From the NCBI GenBank assembly GCA_016267585.1, contig JACQUT010000060.1, positions 1 through 6,250 of the forward strand: DNA of 6,250 nt, written 5' to 3'. Origin of the DNA: Cyanobacteria bacterium NC_groundwater_1444_Ag_S-0.65um_54_12 (GTDB lineage: Bacteria > Cyanobacteriota > Sericytochromatia > S15B-MN24 > VGJW01). The position numbers and the translations under genes are program-made. The notes under the pieces are model-generated. The model had not been told where the DNA came from. It made no database searches and was given only the letters and a program-made list of their open reading frames with translations. This document shows positions 1-5,404 of the stretch, piece by piece (the stretch's first letter is position 1; every line of letters begins with the position of its first letter).

Positions 1-33
1 AGCATGACCTTCTGCTCCGCGATCGTCCAGAAG

Positions 34-1497
34 TTAACCATTCCTGCCGCGTGCACCCCTCTCGAAGCTCCCGGTAGTGGCGGGAACAGCGGAAATCTTG
101 TAATAGAGCCGGTAGCTGGGATGAGCACCCTCAGAAACCGGAACGGCAAGGGCAAAGCTCGCACCGGTGCCTGCAGCCCCTGACTTTTGGACCTCGAGCG
201 ACCAGGTACCCGACCGGGCCTCGGCATTCGATCGCAGCAGCTGGATGTTCGAACCGAGTGTCAACGAAGCGAGATCGGGATTGTTGTCATCCTGCCAGAT
301 GAAGATATTGTCCTCAATCCCTTGTTCGAAACTGCCATCGGCCAGCAGATTGTACCGGGCGCCGGTAGATAACAGCGGCGGGTTGTCCGTCTGGTTGTAC
401 GAAAAGTAGTTCTGGACTATCACGCTTCCGGTACCCGCCGGGTCGGCGAATTCACCGGTGGGGGTGCCAAGATTGTTGAAGAAACAGCCGGTGAAGAGAG
501 CGCCACCACCCTGGCCTGCCGCGGCATCGCATCTGATCGTGTAGCTGTGAGCCGGCGTTCCCGAGCCATTGAGCAATATCCAGCATCCGGAACAGACCAG
601 AGTGCCACCGGCCCCCGAGACGGTAATGGGAGTGCCCGGGTAAGTCGGACCGTGATTTGGTGGATCGTTTCCCTTGTAAGCTTCGATGTGGCAGTGGGTG
701 AGCCACACCTTGGCCGTGTTGACCGCTAATTGCTTGACGTTGTAGTCGAATGAACAGAAAAGAAAGTTATAGCCGCCAATATCATTCTCGATCTCGATCG
801 CCAGAGCCGAGTTGAAGAACGTGCAGCCATGAAAGGTAGTACGCTCTCCGGCATCTTCCACCTCGGTCGTGGGCGGGCAATGGACGCCGGTGCCGCAGGC
901 GAAGATATCCGAGTTGGCAAACTGGGTGCAGTAGTGCCGAGATCCCAGGTACAACCCGGTACCGAAACCGTGGATGGACAGATTGGTAAAGTAGCTGTGG
1001 CTGGTGCCGTTGCCGGTAGACACGGCGGTGTGGCACTTGATGCCGATCACCGTGTTCGGGTTTCCTGGATCCCAAGAACTTGCTGGCTGCGGTCCCTTCA
1101 GCTCGATTCCCTCAATGCTGCTGGTCGCCTGGTAGTAGGGCAAAGACACCGAACCGGTGAGCAAGAGCGCCGAGCCAGCGGACAAGGCCGAGGCATCGAT
1201 GACCGCGCCATGGCCCTTGATGCTGCAATAGCTGAGGTCAGCCGAAAGCCCACTGGCGATCCGGTAAGTCCCAGGTGGGATGAGCACCTGCTGCTTGACG
1301 CCGCTGCTGGCCACCGCAGCGAAGGCCGCCTGGATGGCGACAGTGTCATCCGTCGTTCCATCGCCCTTGGCACCGTAGTCCTTGACGTTCACGTAGGGCT
1401 GTGCTGAGCTTGCCAGCGATCCGGAAGTCAGCCGTGGTGTTCCGAGCAGGAACCGGGTAGCTAGTGGTGCTGGCACTCGTATCAGTATGACTGGCAC
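34..1497 (-). CDS. Pectate-lyase-3-type right-handed beta-helix protein, middle fragment of the same broken gene
   Basis: The frame is open for 487 residues from a GTG, but the genuine part probably begins near residue 35 (base 1395). There VNVKDYGAKGDGTTDDTVAI matches the N-terminal signature of the pectate_lyase_3 superfamily (GH28/GH55-like and phage tailspike proteins). Residues about 50-375 are Ser/Gly/Asn/Cys-rich with repeated short strands (GIELKG, GIKCH, LSIHGFGTGLYLG, FHGCTFFNS, FLFCSFDYN, VWLTHCHIEA, LVCSGCWI, LFTGCFFNN), as expected of beta-helix rungs. NLLADGSFEQG near 385 opens what looks like a jelly-roll or carbohydrate-binding module (SGTWSLEVQ, SYRLYYKIS). The family binds or cleaves polysaccharide; I cannot identify catalytic residues or a substrate. 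The GTG has no ribosome-binding site and lies inside the FN3-coding part of the other frame, so independent translation is unlikely. The last residues, RGARGRNG, look like frameshifted sequence. Confidence 0.7.
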   Translation of the reverse strand: MPVILIRVPAPLATRFLLGTPRLTSGSLASSAQPYVNVKDYGAKGDGTTDDTVAIQAAFAAVASSGVKQQVLIPPGTYRIASGLSADLSYCSIKGHGAVIDASALSAGSALLLTGSVSLPYYQATSSIEGIELKGPQPASSWDPGNPNTVIGIKCHTAVSTGNGTSHSYFTNLSIHGFGTGLYLGSRHYCTQFANSDIFACGTGVHCPPTTEVEDAGERTTFHGCTFFNSALAIEIENDIGGYNFLFCSFDYNVKQLAVNTAKVWLTHCHIEAYKGNDPPNHGPTYPGTPITVSGAGGTLVCSGCWILLNGSGTPAHSYTIRCDAAAGQGGGALFTGCFFNNLGTPTGEFADPAGTGSVIVQNYFSYNQTDNPPLLSTGARYNLLADGSFEQGIEDNIFIWQDDNNPDLASLTLGSNIQLLRSNAEARSGTWSLEVQKSGAAGTGASFALAVPVSEGAHPSYRLYYKISAVPATTGSFERGARGRNG

Positions 1498-1996
1498 CCG
1501 AAACGTTCTGGACCAGTTCTATGGCACCCCCGTCAGCGGAACGGAGCAGGTCGTAACTCGCAGCCCCGGTAATGGCATTCCAGCTCACTGCATTGTTCGG
1601 CGGCGCGGGACAATTCGTCACGGTCGTAGCAGCCGGCGACCGCGCTGTCTTGTTGCCGTTCTGGTCCAGGGCCACGATGTAATAAGTATAACTGTGAGTT
1701 CCGGTTCCCGACGGTGTGACAGCAGGGGCGGTCGTCGGATTGGCCAGCGCCTCGAGCTGCATACCCCCGCCCCGGATGTGCAAGGAGGAATCCGGCGCGA
1801 TCGTGCGGATCCCGAGGTTGCCTGATATGGCTACCGGTCCCGCGAAGTTGCCGGCACCCTGGACATCTAGCCGATAGCCCGGGCTAGCGGTACCGATTCC
1901 CATGCGATCGCCGCTGTCGTCCCAGAAGAAATTGGAATTATCCGCGGTGAGGCTACCCTGGGAATCGTAAAAAGGAACTGATCCGGGCGTAGGCAT
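1346..1996 (-). CDS. N-terminal fragment: fibre-motif and FN3-like segment of the adhesin/tail-fibre-like protein
   Basis: The frame encodes 216 residues, of which about 1-195 look genuine. Residues 1-75 carry motifs common in phage tail fibres and bacterial fibre-like adhesins: VPFYDSQGSLTADNSNFFWD, then GIGTASPGYRLDV (33-45) and a second, weaker copy, LGIRTIAPDSSLHI (61-74). Residues about 86-182 look like a fibronectin-III-type beta sandwich, with YTYYIVALDQNGNKTARSP, SWNAITGAASYDLLRS and a closing SHTDTS. The start is ATG with a GGAGGT box 11 bases upstream, and it has no hydrophobic leader. After about residue 195 the frame runs into LRERQGLRCQGRWNDG, which looks like out-of-frame translation of the beta-helix part that follows in the other frame. 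Likely role, by inference, is presenting the downstream domain on a fibre or cell surface. It is the first gene after pth, separated by a 302-base spacer. Confidence 0.7.
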   Translation of the reverse strand: MPTPGSVPFYDSQGSLTADNSNFFWDDSGDRMGIGTASPGYRLDVQGAGNFAGPVAISGNLGIRTIAPDSSLHIRGGGMQLEALANPTTAPAVTPSGTGTHSYTYYIVALDQNGNKTARSPAATTVTNCPAPPNNAVSWNAITGAASYDLLRSADGGAIELVQNVSGASHTDTSASTTSYPVPARNTTADFRIAGKLSTALRERQGLRCQGRWNDG

Positions 1997-2007
1997 CTGG
2001 TCTCACC

Positions 2008-2013
2008 ACCTCC
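2008..2013 (-). promoter_or_regulatory. Ribosome-binding site of the fibre-like gene
   Basis: The minus strand reads GGAGGT, 11 bases before the ATG at 1996. It is strong, and it fixes the start despite the lack of a signal peptide: the N-terminus MPTPGSVPFYDSQG is the true beginning rather than an internal Met. The spacing is slightly long. Confidence 0.6.
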
Positions 2014-2164
2014 GGTTTGTCACGGTTCCCGACAAGAGAAGATATGTAGCGTAACATGTTGCTTTCTGGTCTATTGCGGAACAATGTCAAAGATACGTGA
2101 GCCAACTGAAACAAGCAAGCCTTAGCTGTCATGGTATAAATGAAGAATTGTAATGCTAACCATC

Positions 2165-2221
2165 GCCACCGGCGGCAGAGAGTACCGATACCGGGTTCCC
2201 GGCCGTGCCGGCACGGCTGGG
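2165..2221. repeat. Cluster of three GC-rich inverted repeats downstream of pth
   Basis: The largest spans 2198-2221: arms of 12 bases meet at 2209/2210 with 11 of 12 positions paired (the exception is G opposite T). Its core, GCCGTGCCGGCACGGC (2202-2217), is a perfect palindrome. Beside it is CCGGGTTCCCGG (2191-2202), which shares CCCGG with the larger one, so the two stems exclude each other. A third, GCCACCGGCGGC (2165-2176), pairs with a single G-U on the minus strand. They begin about 77 bases after the pth stop. No T-run follows on the minus strand, so this is not a standard intrinsic terminator. A U-less terminator, an RNA 3'-end stabiliser or a protein-binding site are all possible. 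Confidence 0.55.
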
Positions 2222-2298
2222 CAAGAGCCAGAAAGTGACCCTGATGAGCAGTCAAACCGGTTATTGCCATCCAGTGGCGGAGCTGCCCCATGGGTGCG

Positions 2299-2889
2299 TT
2301 AGCACGGTGCATTGAAGCGGTTCATAGCTAGTTCGAAATCGCTTTGCTCAGCCCAGAACTCCAGGGCATCCGCGCCACGGTAGATGGCAAGCTCGAATTT
2401 TTCACATTCCTGGGCCGGGACTTTGGATAACACCCATTCTTCCAGTGTAGTGCGCGCTGGCTTGGGTCCGATACCGATCCGCAGGCGCGGAAAGTCCATG
2501 GAACCTAGGTGGTCTATGATGGATTGGAGGCCTTTTTGCCCACCTGCGGAACCCTTTTTGCGTAAACGCAATGAACCTATGGGAAGATCCACATCGTCTG
2601 AAACGACCACCAGTTTATCTAGGGGAATTTTGTAGAATTTGACAATGTTTCGTACCGTCAAACCAGAAAGGTTCATGAAGGTCAGAGGTTGTACCAGTAG
2701 CACCTTGCCATCAGCCACTCGAGCTTCCGCTATCATGGCAGAAAAGTAGTTATCTCGACTACCAGCGCTACCCCAGCGTCGCGCTAGCTCACTGACTACC
2801 GCAAACCCAGCATTATGCCAGGTATTTGCATAACGTGGCCCCGGATTACCGAGGCCTACGATCGCTTTTACAAGTGAATGGTTGCTCAC
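2299..2889 (-). CDS. pth: Peptidyl-tRNA hydrolase
   Basis: Hydrolyses the ester bond of peptidyl-tRNAs that drop off ribosomes, recycling tRNA in the cytoplasm. The 196-residue length is normal for the bacterial Pth family. Near the N-terminus, GLGNPGPRYANTWHNAG (12-28) holds the conserved Asn15 and the catalytic His25. PLTFMNLSG (68-76) contributes the second conserved Asn. SDDVDLPIGSLRLR (97-110) carries the conserved Asp, followed by GSAGGQKGLQSIIDHLG (113-129) and RLRIGIG. The usual GGHNG loop reads GGQKG here (116-120). The start is GTG, overlapping the prs stop by four bases (GTGA) with no clear ribosome-binding site, so translation is probably coupled to prs. It ends the housekeeping cluster. 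Assignment is very secure. Confidence 0.96.
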   Translation of the reverse strand: MSNHSLVKAIVGLGNPGPRYANTWHNAGFAVVSELARRWGSAGSRDNYFSAMIAEARVADGKVLLVQPLTFMNLSGLTVRNIVKFYKIPLDKLVVVSDDVDLPIGSLRLRKKGSAGGQKGLQSIIDHLGSMDFPRLRIGIGPKPARTTLEEWVLSKVPAQECEKFELAIYRGADALEFWAEQSDFELAMNRFNAPC

Positions 2890-3884
2890 TCGAAGAGGGT
2901 AGAAACCGAGAGATCTTCGTGAATTCTCATAATTGCTTCGGCCAGCAAATCGGCGATGGATAGAATGGTAAGGTTTGGTAAACGTCGATCGGCGGGAACC
3001 GGGATGGAATTAGTGACGGCAATCTCTTTAATCGGAGCGCTGGAAAGGCGATCGATAGCTGGACCGGAAAGTACCGCATGGGTTGCAGCGGCATAGACTT
3101 CACGCGCTCCTTCGCGTACCAGTAATTTGGATACCTCGGCCAGGGTTCCGGCAGTATCGATCATATCATCGACTATTACTACTACCCGCCCGCGCACGTC
3201 ACCGATAACATGGAGGACCTCCGCAATATTGTGCTTGGGCCGACGTTTGTCGATGATCGCGATCGGTGCATCAAGTTTCTTGGCAAAAACCCTGGCTCGC
3301 GTAACTCCGCCCACGTCTGGCGACACGATGACCAAACCCTCATCTTCCACTTTCTTCCGCTGCATCCAACGAACTAATACGGGTGTGGCAAAGAGATGGT
3401 CGACCAAGATATTAAAAAAACCTTGGATTTGCGGCGCATGCAGATCGAGGGCCACAATGCGATCTGCACCGGCCGTAGTTAGCAGATCGGCTACTAGCTT
3501 GGCAGTAATGGCTTCCCGCCCTTGGGCTTTGCGATCTTGGCGCGCATAGGCAAAATATGGAATAACCGCCGTTACTTGCCGCGCGCTAGCTCGCTTGAAG
3601 GCGTCTAGCATGATGAAAAGTTCCATCAAGTTGTAATTAACCTGGTGGCAAATCGGCTGAACCAAGAAAACATCCGCTCCGCGCACTGATTCCTGGATTT
3701 GTACGTAGATCTCGCCATCCGAGAAGTTAGCGATCCGGATGGGTCCCACTTCTATGCCCAGTAACTCTGCAATCTCATGAGCCAGGTCCGTATTAGCCGA
3801 GCCAGAAAAAAGCTTTAGCACGCGATGGGGAATACGTCCCTTTAGTTGTGCCAATCGCTCCTCCGCTATAGATCTTTCTGTCAT
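2886..3884 (-). CDS. prs: Ribose-phosphate pyrophosphokinase (PRPP synthetase)
   Basis: Makes 5-phosphoribosyl-1-pyrophosphate from ribose-5-phosphate and ATP, feeding purine, pyrimidine, NAD, histidine and tryptophan synthesis. From the ATG at 3884 it is 332 residues. Motifs in order: LFSGSAN (25-31), FSDGEIYVQIQES (54-66), PYFAYARQDRK (109-119), DLHAPQIQGFF (147-157, with the conserved His149), SPDVGG (188-193), KRR of the flexible catalytic loop (213-215) and the PRPP loop VDDMIDTAGT (238-247). This is a complete class I enzyme with about 20 extra N-terminal residues. The frame is open up to a GTG at 3914 that overlaps the end of glmU, but that codon lacks a ribosome-binding site, whereas AAGGA precedes the ATG. 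The C-terminus, RIHEDLSVSTLFE, recalls cyanobacterial Prs (from memory). It sits 19 bases after glmU and overlaps pth by 4. Confidence 0.96.
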   Translation of the reverse strand: MTERSIAEERLAQLKGRIPHRVLKLFSGSANTDLAHEIAELLGIEVGPIRIANFSDGEIYVQIQESVRGADVFLVQPICHQVNYNLMELFIMLDAFKRASARQVTAVIPYFAYARQDRKAQGREAITAKLVADLLTTAGADRIVALDLHAPQIQGFFNILVDHLFATPVLVRWMQRKKVEDEGLVIVSPDVGGVTRARVFAKKLDAPIAIIDKRRPKHNIAEVLHVIGDVRGRVVVIVDDMIDTAGTLAEVSKLLVREGAREVYAAATHAVLSGPAIDRLSSAPIKEIAVTNSIPVPADRRLPNLTILSIADLLAEAIMRIHEDLSVSTLFE

Positions 3885-3888
3885 GACG

Positions 3889-3893
3889 TCCTT
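3889..3893 (-). promoter_or_regulatory. Ribosome-binding site that decides the prs start
   Basis: The minus strand reads GAAGGACGTCATG, placing AAGGA four bases before the ATG at 3884. The spacing is short but usable. The upstream in-frame GTG at 3914 is preceded by CTTCCCGACCAA, with no such signal, so the shorter Prs is preferred. Confidence 0.45.
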
Positions 3894-3903
3894 CAAGGTT
3901 TCG

Positions 3904-5331
3904 CTATACCTCACTTGGTCGGGAAGTCGTAAGACGATTCTTGCGTCGCATTACCCAGCCTTCCTTGATAATTTGTCTGGCACGTCCCAAAGCTAAAGCT
4001 TTTGCCGGTACATTTTCCGTGATGGTAGAACCAGCTGCCGTGTATGCCTCTTGACCGATTTCCAGCGGTGCTACCAAGGTATTGTTAGTACCGATGAACG
4101 CACCAGGACCGATGATGGTGCGATGCTTGCGCTCGCCATCATAGTTGCAGGTCACTACCCCGCAACCGATATTTGCCAGCTCACCGATCTGGGCGTCACC
4201 TAGATAGGTAAGATGCGCAGCTTTGGCACCATCACCAAATTGTACTTTCTTTAGTTCGACGAAATTGCCAATCCGCGCTTTTTCTCCTACCACGACGTGA
4301 TCGCGCAAGCGTGCAAAAGGCCCTACGGTAGTTCCGTCTCCGATTTGGCTTTCCACGATATCCGAAGCTCTGATGAGCACTTCATTGCCAATCAGTGCAT
4401 CTACCAATCTGGTGTAAGAACCAATGCGACAACCCGCTCCGATACAAGTGCATCCGTGAAGCTGTACTGCTGGCTCCAATATGGTATCCGGACCGATCTC
4501 GACGCGCGGTCCTATGAAGGTACTAGCAGGATCTTCAATGGTTACTTGGCGATTTAGCCAATACGCGCAGACCCGCTGCCGCCATTCGGCACTGGCCGCC
4601 ACTAACTCTGTTCTGGTGTTTATTCCAGCCGTAGCAGCAATATCATTCGTCTCGAGCGTGGCGACGCGCTGACCAGCTCGCACCAAATGAGCAATAGCAT
4701 CGGTCAAGTAGTATTCCCCCTGATCGTTGGCAGTACCGAGCATGCCGAGTGCTTCTTGCAAAACTGGCCATTGGGCGAGATAGATACCAGCATTGATCTC
4801 GGAGATAGCGCGCTGGGAACTGTTGGCGTCTCGTTGTTCGACAATGCCACTCAATTTCCCGTCTAACCCGCGTAAGATGCGGCCATAGCCATCCGGTGTC
4901 GGATTATTCACCGTCAAGAGAGTAAGCTGGGCGTCTGCAGTACGGTGTACTTCCGCTAGCTCTTGTAGCAATTCAACCCGCAACAGCGGGACGTCTCCGC
5001 TCAAGATAAAGACCGTTCCACCAAAGCCTTCCAGCGCTTTTGCTGCTGCATGGACGGCATGGCCAGTACCTAGTTGTGGCATTTGCTCGACATATTCGGC
5101 CCACGGCCAATTGTGGTGCAGGTAGTTTCGAACTTGCTCGGCACCATGCCCCACAATCACGATGACCCGGTCGATCCAGCCGAGTTTCCGCAGCTTACCC
5201 AATGTCGATAGCACAAACCCTAGCAGCGGCTCGCCACTTATCTCATGTAGCACCTTGGGGCGTGCAGAACCCATCCGGGTACCTTTCCCTGCCGCCATCA
5301 CTAATGCCACCATACCCGTTGGATTGTTCAT
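3904..5331 (-). CDS. glmU: Bifunctional GlmU: GlcNAc-1-P uridylyltransferase / glucosamine-1-P acetyltransferase
   Basis: Performs the last two steps to UDP-GlcNAc: acetylation of glucosamine-1-phosphate with acetyl-CoA, then uridylyl transfer from UTP. The product feeds peptidoglycan and surface glycans. Length (475 residues) is typical. The N-terminal nucleotidyltransferase shows LVMAAGKGTRM (10-20), PKVLHE (25-30), QLGTGHAV (86-93), SGDVPLL (111-117, metal-binding Asp113), GYGRI, EQRDA, EINAGIY (178-184) and GINTR (236-240, metal-binding Asn). From about 265 on, hexapeptide repeats form a left-handed beta-helix. They include GNFVELKK (355-362), AAHLTYLGD (371-379, catalytic His373), CNYDGERKH and GRARQIIKEGW. 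The common GAGT motif reads GCGVVTCNYDG (389-399). The start ATG has AAGGAG 12 bases upstream; Met7 lacks such a box. It follows rsgA by 73 bases and precedes prs closely. Confidence 0.97.
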   Translation of the reverse strand: MNNPTGMVALVMAAGKGTRMGSARPKVLHEISGEPLLGFVLSTLGKLRKLGWIDRVIVIVGHGAEQVRNYLHHNWPWAEYVEQMPQLGTGHAVHAAAKALEGFGGTVFILSGDVPLLRVELLQELAEVHRTADAQLTLLTVNNPTPDGYGRILRGLDGKLSGIVEQRDANSSQRAISEINAGIYLAQWPVLQEALGMLGTANDQGEYYLTDAIAHLVRAGQRVATLETNDIAATAGINTRTELVAASAEWRQRVCAYWLNRQVTIEDPASTFIGPRVEIGPDTILEPAVQLHGCTCIGAGCRIGSYTRLVDALIGNEVLIRASDIVESQIGDGTTVGPFARLRDHVVVGEKARIGNFVELKKVQFGDGAKAAHLTYLGDAQIGELANIGCGVVTCNYDGERKHRTIIGPGAFIGTNNTLVAPLEIGQEAYTAAGSTITENVPAKALALGRARQIIKEGWVMRRKNRLTTSRPSEV

Positions 5332-5343
5332 AGCAAAATAATT

Positions 5344-5364
5344 CTCCTTGCAAGTAAGTGCAAG
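5344..5364 (-). promoter_or_regulatory. glmU ribosome-binding site partly inside a small hairpin
   Basis: On the minus strand, CTTGCA (5364-5359), the loop CTTACT and TGCAAG (5352-5347) form a 6-base-pair hairpin that runs straight into GAG. AAGGAG (5349-5344) is the ribosome-binding site, 12 bases before the glmU ATG, and its first three bases lie in the 3' arm of the stem. This could modestly reduce glmU translation. Both stem and site are seen directly; any regulatory role is inference, and a 6-bp stem can arise by chance. Confidence 0.35.
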
Positions 5365-5404
5365 TGCTCAATGTTACCATGCAGGCCCACGCCAACTGGT
5401 TTTC

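Larger units (their letters stand above)
1..1996 (-). pseudogene. Tail-fibre/adhesin-like beta-helix gene, frame-broken and cut by the window edge
   Basis: Two overlapping minus-strand frames and a third short one read as consecutive parts of one protein. The order is fibre-type N-terminus, FN3-like segment, pectate-lyase-3 beta-helix, jelly-roll-like start. The first frame is sensible to about 1414 (ADFRIAG) and the next from about 1395 (YVNVKDYGAKGDG). Joining them needs a +1 shift, or removal of one base from the three G's at 1396-1398, which gives KLSTAYVNVKDYG. The second frame ends at a stop at 34-36, but the +1 frame stays open to base 1 and reads VHAAGMVNFWTIAEQKVM. Removing one base from the C run at 56-59 restores it. 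A restored protein would exceed 650 residues. The first break is well supported, the second less so. Sequencing indels and real gene decay cannot be told apart here. No signal peptide is visible. Confidence 0.6.
1997..2298. other. Spacer between pth and the fibre-like gene
   Basis: No believable gene was found. The part next to pth (about 2165-2221) is GC-rich and full of inverted repeats. The part next to the fibre gene (about 2040-2160) is AT-richer and is the natural place for its promoter. A perfect TTGACA occurs on the minus strand at 2085-2090, but no good -10 box stands 16-19 bases downstream. A weaker pair, TTGCTT/TATCTT with 17-base spacing, lies further upstream. I do not assign a promoter. 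An open frame crossing this spacer (1953-2312, minus) has no known motif and overlaps both flanking genes. Confidence 0.5.

Noticed and set aside
829..1407. Plus-strand open frame of 192 codons
   Set aside because: It lies antisense to the beta-helix coding part, shows no family motif and has low-complexity charged content typical of a shadow frame in GC-rich DNA.
2085..2090. Perfect TTGACA on the minus strand before the fibre gene
   Set aside because: The hexamers 16-19 bases downstream (such as AGAAAG) do not resemble a -10 box, so a sigma-70 promoter cannot be supported.
2133..2142. Plus-strand extended -10-like TGGTATAAA
   Set aside because: It would point toward pth antisense, has no -35 partner and no plus-strand gene downstream.
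2239..2261. CTGATGAG followed by CAAAC, like a hammerhead ribozyme core (plus strand)
   Set aside because: The required GAAA is CAAA, stem II cannot form, and no flanking stems I and III are present.
1953..2312. Minus-strand open frame of 119 codons across the pth/fibre spacer
   Set aside because: It begins inside the end of pth, runs through the palindrome cluster and the ribosome-binding site of the next gene, and has no recognisable motif.
3414..3420. In-frame T7 run in prs (T TTT TTT on the minus strand), a possible -1 slippery site
   Set aside because: It encodes the conserved GFF of the QGFFNIL segment in an intact full-length gene. A functional shift product is not expected and no stimulatory structure was seen.
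3885..3914. Upstream GTG start for prs overlapping glmU
   Set aside because: It has no ribosome-binding site, while the ATG at 3884 has one. The extra ten residues are not part of the enzyme core. It remains a possible alternative.
5336..5364. TTGCAC/TATTTT pair with 17-base spacing upstream of glmU
   Set aside because: Transcription would start at or inside the glmU start codon and lose the ribosome-binding site, which sits in the spacer between the boxes.
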